A DNA stretch of 20,515 bases from an uncultured Ezakiella sp. (GTDB lineage Bacteria > Bacillota > Clostridia > Tissierellales > Peptoniphilaceae). Under the pieces are notes generated by a model. The model did no database searches. It saw only the letters and a program-made list of their open reading frames with translations, and was not told where the DNA came from. Every line of letters starts with the position of its first letter. Position 1 is the stretch's first letter. Below are positions 14,937-20,515 of the stretch, piece after piece. The translations under genes were made by a program, and so were the position numbers. The DNA is taken from positions 1-20,515 of the forward strand of contig CAMYPV010000016.1 of NCBI GenBank assembly GCA_947293975.1. The letters are read 5' to 3'.

Positions 14937-14966
14937 TTTATACCCAAAAGCCTTTAAACCAAACAA
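14937..14966 (-). promoter_or_regulatory. Probable sigma-A promoter of the nfeD-nif3 operon
   Basis: On the minus strand, TTGTTT (14966-14961) and TATAAA (14942-14937) are 18 nt apart. Transcription would start roughly at 14930, leaving a leader of about 10 nt with GGGGTG as the ribosome binding site. The -35 element lies in and just after the T-tract of the yqeY terminator. The sequence match is moderate, but the position between a terminator and the first gene supports it. Confidence 0.6.
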
Positions 14967-14987
14967 AAAAGCCCCTACATGGAGCTT
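14965..14987 (-). terminator. Intrinsic terminator after yqeY
   Basis: On the minus strand, 7-bp arms (14987-14981 and 14975-14969) with one T-G wobble close a five-base loop, and the run of T at 14970-14965 follows. The yqeY TAG stop (14977-14975) lies in the loop and stem, so this hairpin, like the one at the end of the long operon, begins inside the coding end. It separates rpsU-yqeY from nfeD. Confidence 0.82.
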
Positions 14988-15424
14988 AATTTTGCTTTAA
15001 TAATTTCCGACATTCTCTTAGGGGTAGCCGCAGAACCGATTGTGTCTTTAGCTTTACTCATGACGCTTCCCATATCTTTGATTGAGCTTGCGCCAAGATC
15101 TGAAATAATTTGAGCAATTTTTTCAGCGAGTTCGTCGTCAGACAATTGTTTTGGCAAGTACTTCATCAAGACATCTATCTCTTGTTTTGTACTTTCAATT
15201 AGGTCATCGCGGTTAGAATCTTTAAGAGATTCAAGCGTGTCGGAACGCTCTTTTAATTCTTTTTGGATAAGCTGCATAACGATATCGTCGTTTGCATCTT
15301 CTCGATTATCAACTTCATATTGCTTAATGCGAGACCTGAGCATAGTGATTGTGTTTTTTCTTAGAGTATCTTTCTCTTTCATGGAAGTTTTTAAATCATC
15401 CATCAATATTTCTTTTATAGACAT
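14975..15424 (-). CDS. GatB/YqeY domain protein YqeY
   Basis: This 149-aa protein is the stand-alone YqeY domain related to the C-terminal tail of GatB/GatE amidotransferases, which binds tRNA there. The role of the free form is not settled. The N-terminal helical part begins in family style (LMDDLKTSMKEKDTLRKNTITMLRS, split here around residues 7-31). The middle carries YLPKQLSDDEL (93-103). The C-terminal small domain has DMGSVMSKAKDTIG (116-129), for the usual MGxVMxxxxxxxxG. AAAGGA 8 nt before the ATG supports the start. The gap to rpsU is 2 nt, and rpsU-yqeY is a very widely conserved pair. Confidence 0.93.
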   Translation of the reverse strand: MSIKEILMDDLKTSMKEKDTLRKNTITMLRSRIKQYEVDNREDANDDIVMQLIQKELKERSDTLESLKDSNRDDLIESTKQEIDVLMKYLPKQLSDDELAEKIAQIISDLGASSIKDMGSVMSKAKDTIGSAATPKRMSEIIKAKLSSM

Positions 15425-15426
15425 TT

Positions 15427-15609
15427 TTAGAATCCTTTACGATTTTTCTTTCTTGCTGCGATAGATTTTAATTTTCTTCTAACGCTTGGCTTTTCGTAGT
15501 GTTCTCTTTTTCTAACTTCTCCTAGAACTCCTGAACGTGCACATTGTCTTTTGAAACGTTTTAACGCACTGTCTAGAGATTCGTTTTCTCCTACTTTGAT
15601 TTCTGACAT
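15427..15609 (-). CDS. rpsU: 30S ribosomal protein S21
   Basis: S21 is a small basic protein of the 30S platform that helps base pairing between the 16S rRNA 3' end and the mRNA. The 60-aa product has the complete family pattern: SLDSALKRFKRQCARSGVL (11-29), then REHYEKPSVRRK (35-46) and a basic tail. The ATG is preceded by a strong polypurine ribosome binding site (a run of G followed by AGAGAT). It is the first gene after the metF terminator and has its own consensus promoter, with a leader of about 38 nt. Confidence 0.97.
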   Translation of the reverse strand: MSEIKVGENESLDSALKRFKRQCARSGVLGEVRKREHYEKPSVRRKLKSIAARKKNRKGF

Positions 15610-15653
15610 ATCTCTCCCCCCCTCTCATAGGTAGCTTCACTTGCTCACCGTTT

Positions 15654-15682
15654 ATTATACAACGGACAGCAAAAAAAATCAA
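15654..15682 (-). promoter_or_regulatory. Sigma-A promoter of rpsU-yqeY
   Basis: On the minus strand, TTGATT (15682-15677) and a perfect TATAAT (15659-15654) are separated by exactly 17 nt. Transcription should start near 15647. The -35 hexamer is formed by the last bases of the terminator hairpin of the upstream methionine operon plus the first T of its T-tract, so terminator and promoter share DNA. Confidence 0.85.
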
Positions 15683-15701
15683 GTGGCAAGCACCACTCGA
15701 T
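15671..15701 (-). terminator. Intrinsic terminator of the methionine operon
   Basis: On the minus strand, 9-bp arms (15701-15693 and 15686-15678, one G-T wobble) enclose a six-base loop and are followed by an uninterrupted run of T (15678-15671). It begins 7 nt after the stop of the fused methyltransferase-reductase gene, and is a strong rho-independent terminator by appearance. Confidence 0.93.
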
Positions 15702-15707
15702 TTAATT

Positions 15708-17462
15708 CTAATTTTCTTTGTATTTTTTTATCAGCTCGCAAATTATATCCACACGCATAAATGGCGTTATCAAATAAAATCCGTCGACGTACTCCTCGAT
15801 TTTTTTCATATAATCATAAGTGATATCAACCGCCAACTTTGACGCATCTTCACGACTCAAACCATAATAGCTATCGATTATATCCTCATCAAGCTTAAAG
15901 CCCGAGGTCTCTGAATTCATAAAGACGGCATTGTTGTAGCTCACAATCGGCATCACTCCGCCCATTATATACGCGTCGATTTCCTCTCTTGCACGCTTTA
16001 GATTTTCAATCGCCTCTTTTGATTGAACAGGCTGCGTGTAGAAAACGTTGGTGCCTGCATTTTGTTTTTTGACGGCGCGCATCAATTCAAATTCAAACTT
16101 TGTCGCGTTTAAATTGAGCGCAGCACCTATGTGCATTTGGTTTGTGAAAATATTTTTGTTCATGTCATCGACAAGCCCTGCAAACTTTGTGGAGTTAAAT
16201 TGAAACACAGACTTTACCTCGTCCTTCTCAGCAGTCGGCACAGGGTCGCCCGTAATCAAAATTATATTTAAGATGTTTTCAAGATTAAGCCCCAGCAAAA
16301 GCGCCTTTGATGCATTTATATTTCTGTCGCGACAAGTCATATGCACAATCGGATCGATGCCGATTTCGTTTTTGATCTTGTACGCGGTTAGGCTCGCATC
16401 AACCCTTACGCGCGCCACCGGGCAGTCGGCAATTGTAATTGCGTCCGCACCCGCGCTTGCAAGCGTCTTTACATTCTCCATGTATTTTTTCATATCCAAA
16501 TTTTTTGGCGGATCAAACTCAACCGCAATTGGCTTTTTAGAGTTCTCAAGCTTCTGCCTAAAAAGATTTTCTGCAATCGGCGTTTCAAGACGATTACGCT
16601 TCTTTGGAGTCCTCTTGATATTGCTGTATCTGTAGTCGGAGATTTTATCCTTGATTTCCCTGATAAATTCCGGACGCGTACCGCAGCAACCCCCAATTAT
16701 ATTCACGCCATAATCCAAAAACCTCAGCGTCTGCGTTGCAAAATACTCTTTGTTTGCACTGTAATAAGTCCTGTTTTTTATAATCGTCGGATAGCCGCCA
16801 TTTGGCATGATTGAAAAAGTTTTGTCAGGCAGATTTATGCTCTCGATATACTCCCTCAATCTCAAAGGCCCACTCACGCAGTTAAACCCAACCGCGTCGA
16901 TGTACTCTGAGCTTGCAGCGTCATTTACAAGCACTTCGCCATTGTCGCCTGTGCGCGTCTCACCCTCTGAATTCACCGCAAAAGATGTGATGATGTACGA
17001 ATCGCTCGACTTTTCTTTGATGTATTTTGCAATCTCCTTAAGACTGCCAATTTCCGAAAATGTCTCAAAAAGAAAATCATTAATACCATTTTCCAAAAAC
17101 ACATCCACAATTTTTAAATACTCATCAATTTCGACAATCTTATCAATGCCAATCGGCCCAATGTCTGCAAATACAATTGTGTCTGTACCTGCGCACGCAC
17201 GCTTTGCAAGATTTATGCCCGCCACAATTACTTCTTTTACAATCGCAAAATCCGCCCCAAGGCTGATTGTGTTTGCCTGGAATGTGTTGGTCTTGATTGC
17301 CATCGCACCTGCGTCCACGTACTCCTTGTGTATCTCGTATATTGTTTCGCTGTCAAACAGATTCGCCATCTCACACTCAGGCAAAACTCTCTTTGATTTG
17401 TCGGGATAGTACGTGCCCATACCCCCGTCAAAAATCAGCGGAAATTTTATTTTACTCTTCAT
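15708..17462 (-). CDS. Bifunctional homocysteine S-methyltransferase / methylenetetrahydrofolate reductase
   Basis: This 584-aa fusion joins two steps of methionine/C1 metabolism. The N-terminal homocysteine S-methyltransferase barrel (1 to about 285) opens with FDGGMGTYY (11-19) and keeps its zinc cysteines: C195 in GFNCVSGP and C259-C260 in GGCCGT. The C-terminal MetF-type flavin barrel (about 308-584) has VEFDPPKNLD (314-323, with the conserved acid-base glutamate E315), HMTCRDRN and ILITGDP. It reduces 5,10-methylene- to 5-methyl-tetrahydrofolate, the methyl donor for the MetH encoded just upstream. Length matches YitJ-like fusions. The ATG shares a base with the metH stop (TAATG). The methyl donor used by the first domain cannot be told from sequence; it may be S-methylmethionine or another donor. 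Confidence 0.93.
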   Translation of the reverse strand: MKSKIKFPLIFDGGMGTYYPDKSKRVLPECEMANLFDSETIYEIHKEYVDAGAMAIKTNTFQANTISLGADFAIVKEVIVAGINLAKRACAGTDTIVFADIGPIGIDKIVEIDEYLKIVDVFLENGINDFLFETFSEIGSLKEIAKYIKEKSSDSYIITSFAVNSEGETRTGDNGEVLVNDAASSEYIDAVGFNCVSGPLRLREYIESINLPDKTFSIMPNGGYPTIIKNRTYYSANKEYFATQTLRFLDYGVNIIGGCCGTRPEFIREIKDKISDYRYSNIKRTPKKRNRLETPIAENLFRQKLENSKKPIAVEFDPPKNLDMKKYMENVKTLASAGADAITIADCPVARVRVDASLTAYKIKNEIGIDPIVHMTCRDRNINASKALLLGLNLENILNIILITGDPVPTAEKDEVKSVFQFNSTKFAGLVDDMNKNIFTNQMHIGAALNLNATKFEFELMRAVKKQNAGTNVFYTQPVQSKEAIENLKRAREEIDAYIMGGVMPIVSYNNAVFMNSETSGFKLDEDIIDSYYGLSREDASKLAVDITYDYMKKIEEYVDGFYLITPFMRVDIICELIKKYKEN

Positions 17463-19789
17463 TATTCACCAAAAACTTCCCTCGCGACCTCAATGTTCCT
17501 TTTCGCATCCTTCAAATAAAACTCCGCATCAATTGCACGCGCGTAGTCTTCGGTCAAAACCGCACCGCCAACCATAATCACTCGGTCTGGAAGTTCCTTT
17601 CTAATTCTCATAATAGTTTGTTTCATATTTTCCAAAGTCGTCGTCATCAATGCGCTTAATCCAATCAGCTTAACGTTTTTTTCGCGCGCAGTGTTTATGA
17701 TGTCGTCGATCAAAACATCACGACCAAGGTCGATCACATTGTAGCCATAGTTTTCCAAAATTACCTTCGCAATATTCTTGCCGATGTCGTGAATGTCGCC
17801 CTTCACAGTCGCAACGATTATATCGCCCTTTGAAATTTGCTCCTTGCCACTTTTTAAAATATGATCTCTAATGACCTTAAAGCCACTTTGTGCAGCATCA
17901 GCGCTCTTAATTAGCTGTGGCAAAAATATTTTGCCCGATCCATAATCGTCGCCCACTCTGTCAAGCGCCGGAATCAAATAATTATCGATAATCTCAAGCT
18001 CTGTGTGATCATCTAAAAGTCTCTTGACCTCGTTTTTTACATTATCCTTTAAGCCCTTGTAAACCGCGTCACTAATGTCATAGCTGCCAGTTACTTCTCT
18101 CTCGGCAGTTTTTACTTTCGAATATTTATCAACGAAATTCTCCACCGCGAAATTTTTGTTTGCAAGCAAATTATACGCGTTAATCGCATCAATCATCCTC
18201 GTGCTTGCCGGATTTATAATCGCCATATCAAGTCCACTTGCCATTGCAAGCGTTAAAAATGTCGCATTGATAAGATCGCGATTTGGCATGCCGTAGCTGA
18301 TGTTTGAAACGCCCAGCACCGTCTTTACGCCAAGCTCTTTTTTGACGAGTTCAATCGTCCTTAAAGTCTCTTTAACGCTCTCAGGCTCTGACGAAACCGT
18401 AAGCGTCAAGCAATCGATGTATATGTCGTGACGCTTGATGCCAAGCGCCTCAGCATGCGAAACAATTTTCTTCGCAACAACAAGTCTTTCTTCTGCAGTC
18501 TGTGGAATGCCATTTTCATCAAGCAAAAGCCCAATCACTTGCGCATTGTATTTTTTTACAATCGGCAAAATCGTCTGCAATTTTTCATCCTCGCCATTAA
18601 CGGAATTTACAATCGCCTTGCCATTGTAAACGCGTAGTGCAGCCTCGAGTGCCTCTGGCTTTGTACTGTCAATTTGTAGCGGCGTGTCCAAAACCGATTG
18701 AATATTCTTCACGATTTTCGCCTGCATATCCGCCTCGTCAATGCCAGGATAACCCGCATTTATATCCAAAATATCCGCGCCCTCGTCAACCTGACTTATG
18801 GCCTCATTTACAAAATATGATAAATCGCCTTCCTTAAGTGCGTGCTGACAAGCCTTCTTGCCAGTTGGATTTATACGCTCGCCAACAATTCTAAAGCTGT
18901 CGCTTGAAACAAATTTTGTACCCGAAGACGCGCCAACAATCGGACTTACACTTCGTTCTTTGACAGGCCTCCCCTTCAAACGCTTTGCCAACAGCTTGAT
19001 AAATTCCTCGTTTGTACCGCAGCAACCTCCAAAATATCTAAATCCAAGCTCATAAATGTCAACCATCTTGTCAACAAAATCCTCTTTTTTAACATTGTAA
19101 TTGCCGTCCATGTCAGGAAGTCCAGCATTCGGCTTTATAATCAAATCAAGCGTCGTAATCTCGCTAAGCCTCTTTGCCATGTCATACATTTCAAAAGGCC
19201 CCAGCGAACAGTTCATGCCAATCGCACTAACGCCAAGCCCATCGCACATATTTACAAAAGTTTCAAGACTAACACCAGCAAAAGTTCTGGTGTCAGACTC
19301 AAAAGTCATCGTCACAAAAATCGGCAAATCGCAAGACTCACGCGCCGCAATAACCGCCGCCTTAACCTCCAAAAGATCCGTCATCGTCTCAATCACAATC
19401 AAATCCGAATATTTTTTGCCGGAATTAATAATCTCCTTAAAAATATCAATCGCCTCTTCATATTTTAAAGTACCCATCGGCTCAAGCATCTCGCCAATCG
19501 GCCCAATATCAAGAGCCACACGCACACCCTTGGGATTACAAACATCGTGGCAAAGCTTCGTCGAACGCTCAATAACATCAACGCAAACGTCTCTGTCCAT
19601 CTTGATTCTGTTTGCCCCAAAAGTGCAAGCATAAACAATGTCCGAACCCGCATTCGCATATTTCTCGTAAACAGATTTAATCATCTCAGGATTTTTTATA
19701 TTTAAAAGCTCGGGAATTTCTCCAGTCTTCATCCCAGCCTTCTGAAGCATAGTACCCGTTGCGCCGTCTAAAATTTCAACTCTACTCAT
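17462..19789 (-). CDS. metH: Cobalamin-dependent methionine synthase MetH without the reactivation domain
   Basis: MetH moves the methyl group of 5-methyl-tetrahydrofolate through cobalamin to homocysteine. From ATG 19789 it is 775 aa. The homocysteine/zinc barrel has LDGATGTML (7-15), C194 in GMNCSLGP and C256-C257 in GGCCGT. The pterin-binding barrel starts at GERINPTG (303-310), with DINAGYPG and DSTKP. The helical cap follows, then the B12-binding Rossmann domain with D665-x-H667-x-x-G670 (cobalt-ligand histidine) and GGAVLTEDYA. It stops right after this domain; the SAM-dependent reactivation domain of E. coli MetH is missing and is supplied by the gene just upstream, as in Thermotoga. 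The start overlaps that gene by 8 nt. GTG 19795, 4 nt after GGGGGAG, is an alternative start. Confidence 0.95.
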   Translation of the reverse strand: MSRVEILDGATGTMLQKAGMKTGEIPELLNIKNPEMIKSVYEKYANAGSDIVYACTFGANRIKMDRDVCVDVIERSTKLCHDVCNPKGVRVALDIGPIGEMLEPMGTLKYEEAIDIFKEIINSGKKYSDLIVIETMTDLLEVKAAVIAARESCDLPIFVTMTFESDTRTFAGVSLETFVNMCDGLGVSAIGMNCSLGPFEMYDMAKRLSEITTLDLIIKPNAGLPDMDGNYNVKKEDFVDKMVDIYELGFRYFGGCCGTNEEFIKLLAKRLKGRPVKERSVSPIVGASSGTKFVSSDSFRIVGERINPTGKKACQHALKEGDLSYFVNEAISQVDEGADILDINAGYPGIDEADMQAKIVKNIQSVLDTPLQIDSTKPEALEAALRVYNGKAIVNSVNGEDEKLQTILPIVKKYNAQVIGLLLDENGIPQTAEERLVVAKKIVSHAEALGIKRHDIYIDCLTLTVSSEPESVKETLRTIELVKKELGVKTVLGVSNISYGMPNRDLINATFLTLAMASGLDMAIINPASTRMIDAINAYNLLANKNFAVENFVDKYSKVKTAEREVTGSYDISDAVYKGLKDNVKNEVKRLLDDHTELEIIDNYLIPALDRVGDDYGSGKIFLPQLIKSADAAQSGFKVIRDHILKSGKEQISKGDIIVATVKGDIHDIGKNIAKVILENYGYNVIDLGRDVLIDDIINTAREKNVKLIGLSALMTTTLENMKQTIMRIRKELPDRVIMVGGAVLTEDYARAIDAEFYLKDAKRNIEVAREVFGE

Positions 19790-20441
19790 AACCACAATTC
19801 TCCCCCTTACGTCTCAACTCACATTCCATAAACAATCTACAATTTTCGCAACCCCTGTGCCTGTGAACCTGCGGAAATTTTGAAAGCCCCATAATCGCAG
19901 TCACCGACTTTCTAGGAATCATAATCCCATTCTCATTCGCCCTCACGCCCACGCGCTTCGAAGCATTAAGAAAATTCAAAAAATCATTCTGCATAGAAAT
20001 CGGCATATCTCCATAGCCCGGCGAAAAACGATCCGTCACAAAATCATCTGGATGCTCCCGCTGAATAACATCACAAATGTCATTCATAAGCGACTCAACG
20101 CCAGCACTCGCCGTCGCATCAAGCACAACACTAAGCGCAAGATCAGAAAAACTATAACGCCTAATCAAAGTCTCGACCTCCTGACCAAGCGTCGCAACGA
20201 TAAACGCAAGCGTGTGCGAATTTTTAAGCGTGTCCTTCAAATCATCGCCAATCAAAAAACGCTGAATTCTTTCATCAGCAACATCAAAATAATCATATAA
20301 AAAACAAGGCCTAGATTTTTTTGAAAGAATCTCAATCGACCTCTCGATCAAATCATAACTCCCATCATCAATCTCGCCCGAACGATAATTTAAATATTTT
20401 AAAATCTCATTTCTATTAATGCTTTCGTAAAATTTTTCCAT
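19782..20441 (-). CDS. Stand-alone methionine synthase activation-domain protein (MetH reactivation partner)
   Basis: This 219-aa protein corresponds to the C-terminal vitamin B12-dependent methionine synthase activation domain as a separate polypeptide. That domain binds SAM and helps remethylate oxidised cobalamin in MetH. The start resembles the Thermotoga stand-alone form (EILKYLNYRSGEID, 12-25). The key block DRFSPGYGDMP (137-147), with PRKSVTAIMGLS further on (176-187), matches the family. The C-terminus has four cysteines (C198, C201, C207, C216), the sort of C-x2-C-x5-C tail often found in stand-alone members; metal binding is possible. ATG 20441 has no Shine-Dalgarno and sits at the predicted transcription start. 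The frame extends to a TTG at 20462, but that would lie inside the promoter. metH follows with an 8-nt overlap. Confidence 0.9.
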   Translation of the reverse strand: MEKFYESINRNEILKYLNYRSGEIDDGSYDLIERSIEILSKKSRPCFLYDYFDVADERIQRFLIGDDLKDTLKNSHTLAFIVATLGQEVETLIRRYSFSDLALSVVLDATASAGVESLMNDICDVIQREHPDDFVTDRFSPGYGDMPISMQNDFLNFLNASKRVGVRANENGIMIPRKSVTAIMGLSKFPQVHRHRGCENCRLFMECELRRKGENCGYE

Positions 20442-20447
20442 AGAAAT

Positions 20448-20456
20448 ATTATAACA
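20448..20456 (-). promoter_or_regulatory. Extended -10 promoter of the metH operon
   Basis: On the minus strand the sequence reads TG-T-TATAAT: an extended -10 motif (TG at 20456-20455) and a perfect -10 hexamer (20453-20448). There is no good -35; the position 17 nt upstream reads TTTTTA. Only 6 nt separate the hexamer from ATG 20441, so the transcript is expected to begin at or within 1-2 nt of the start codon. I see no SAM or cobalamin riboswitch, and there would be no room for one downstream of this promoter. Confidence 0.72.
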
Positions 20457-20515
20457 TAACAAAACAAAAATAAAAACATAAACACGTGAACATATTTAAA
20501 TTTTTATTTCGATAT

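Noticed and set aside
15610..15653. Autoregulatory RNA structure in the rpsU leader
   Set aside because: The leader is about 38 nt and I find no convincing stem apart from a 3-4 bp pairing.
16807..17409. 200-codon open frame on the plus strand
   Set aside because: Lies antisense inside the methyltransferase-reductase gene, has no ribosome binding site or recognisable protein, and reflects codon bias of the real gene.
19101..19634. 177-codon open frame on the plus strand inside metH
   Set aside because: Shadow of the MetH coding frame; low-complexity product with no family features.
20442..20515. SAM (S-box) or cobalamin riboswitch, or T-box, upstream of the methionine operon
   Set aside because: Only 74 bases are visible, they are AT-rich without the conserved helices, and the promoter touches the start codon.

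Overview
The window is 20.5 kb of a low-to-moderate-GC Firmicutes-type chromosome, densely packed with genes that all lie on the minus strand, so transcription runs from right to left. Gene order from rpsU to nif3 follows the Bacillus subtilis block rpsU-yqeY-nfeD-floA-...-phoH-...-ybeY-dgkA-cdd-era-recO-glyQ-glyS-...-ppsR-...-dnaG-sigA-trmK-yqfO. Members of that block that I recall and do not find here are yqfB, the sporulation genes yqfC and yqfD, pgpH, ccpN and yqxD. This fits an anaerobic, probably non-sporulating clostridial or tissierellial lineage. I cannot name a genus. There are no mobile elements, CRISPR arrays, tRNA or rRNA genes.

Three transcription units can be seen. (1) 20456-15671 is a methionine/C1 operon: a stand-alone MetH reactivation-domain protein, a MetH without that domain, and a fused homocysteine methyltransferase-methylenetetrahydrofolate reductase, closed by a clear intrinsic terminator. 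Its promoter is an extended -10 that lies on top of the first start codon, so the first gene looks leaderless. (2) 15682-14965 is rpsU-yqeY, with its own promoter and terminator. (3) 14966-31 is a run of 17 genes over about 14.9 kb (nfeD, floA, a membrane-anchored unknown, phoH, ybeY, dgkA-PAP2, cdd, era, recO, two unusual genes, ppsR, dgt, dnaG, rpoD, trmK, nif3). No intergenic gap exceeds 11 nt, many genes overlap, and a textbook terminator sits at the left end.

The main discovery candidate is the pair at 8686-6099, which lies exactly where Bacillus carries glyQ-glyS (glycyl-tRNA synthetase alpha and beta) between recO and ppsR. Both proteins can be aligned by eye to GlyQ and GlyS over most of their length with the right order and spacing, but the catalytic and signature residues are almost all gone: the GlyQ motif 2 region with its Gly/Trp-rich block, the motif 3 arginine, and the GlyS N-terminal and TPRRLA-type motifs. 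The reading frames are intact, have strong ribosome binding sites and are translationally coupled to each other and to their neighbours. They therefore look like a maintained pseudo-synthetase pair with a new role rather than decaying pseudogenes. This rests on comparison with family sequences from memory and needs a profile or structure search.

The rest is core cell machinery: replication priming and transcription initiation (DnaG, RpoD), nucleotide metabolism (dGTPase, cytidine deaminase), ribosome and RNA maturation (Era, YbeY, TrmK, PhoH), recombination (RecO), undecaprenol/lipid phosphate recycling (DgkA-PAP2), membrane microdomains (FloA, NfeD) and control of pyruvate phosphate dikinase.
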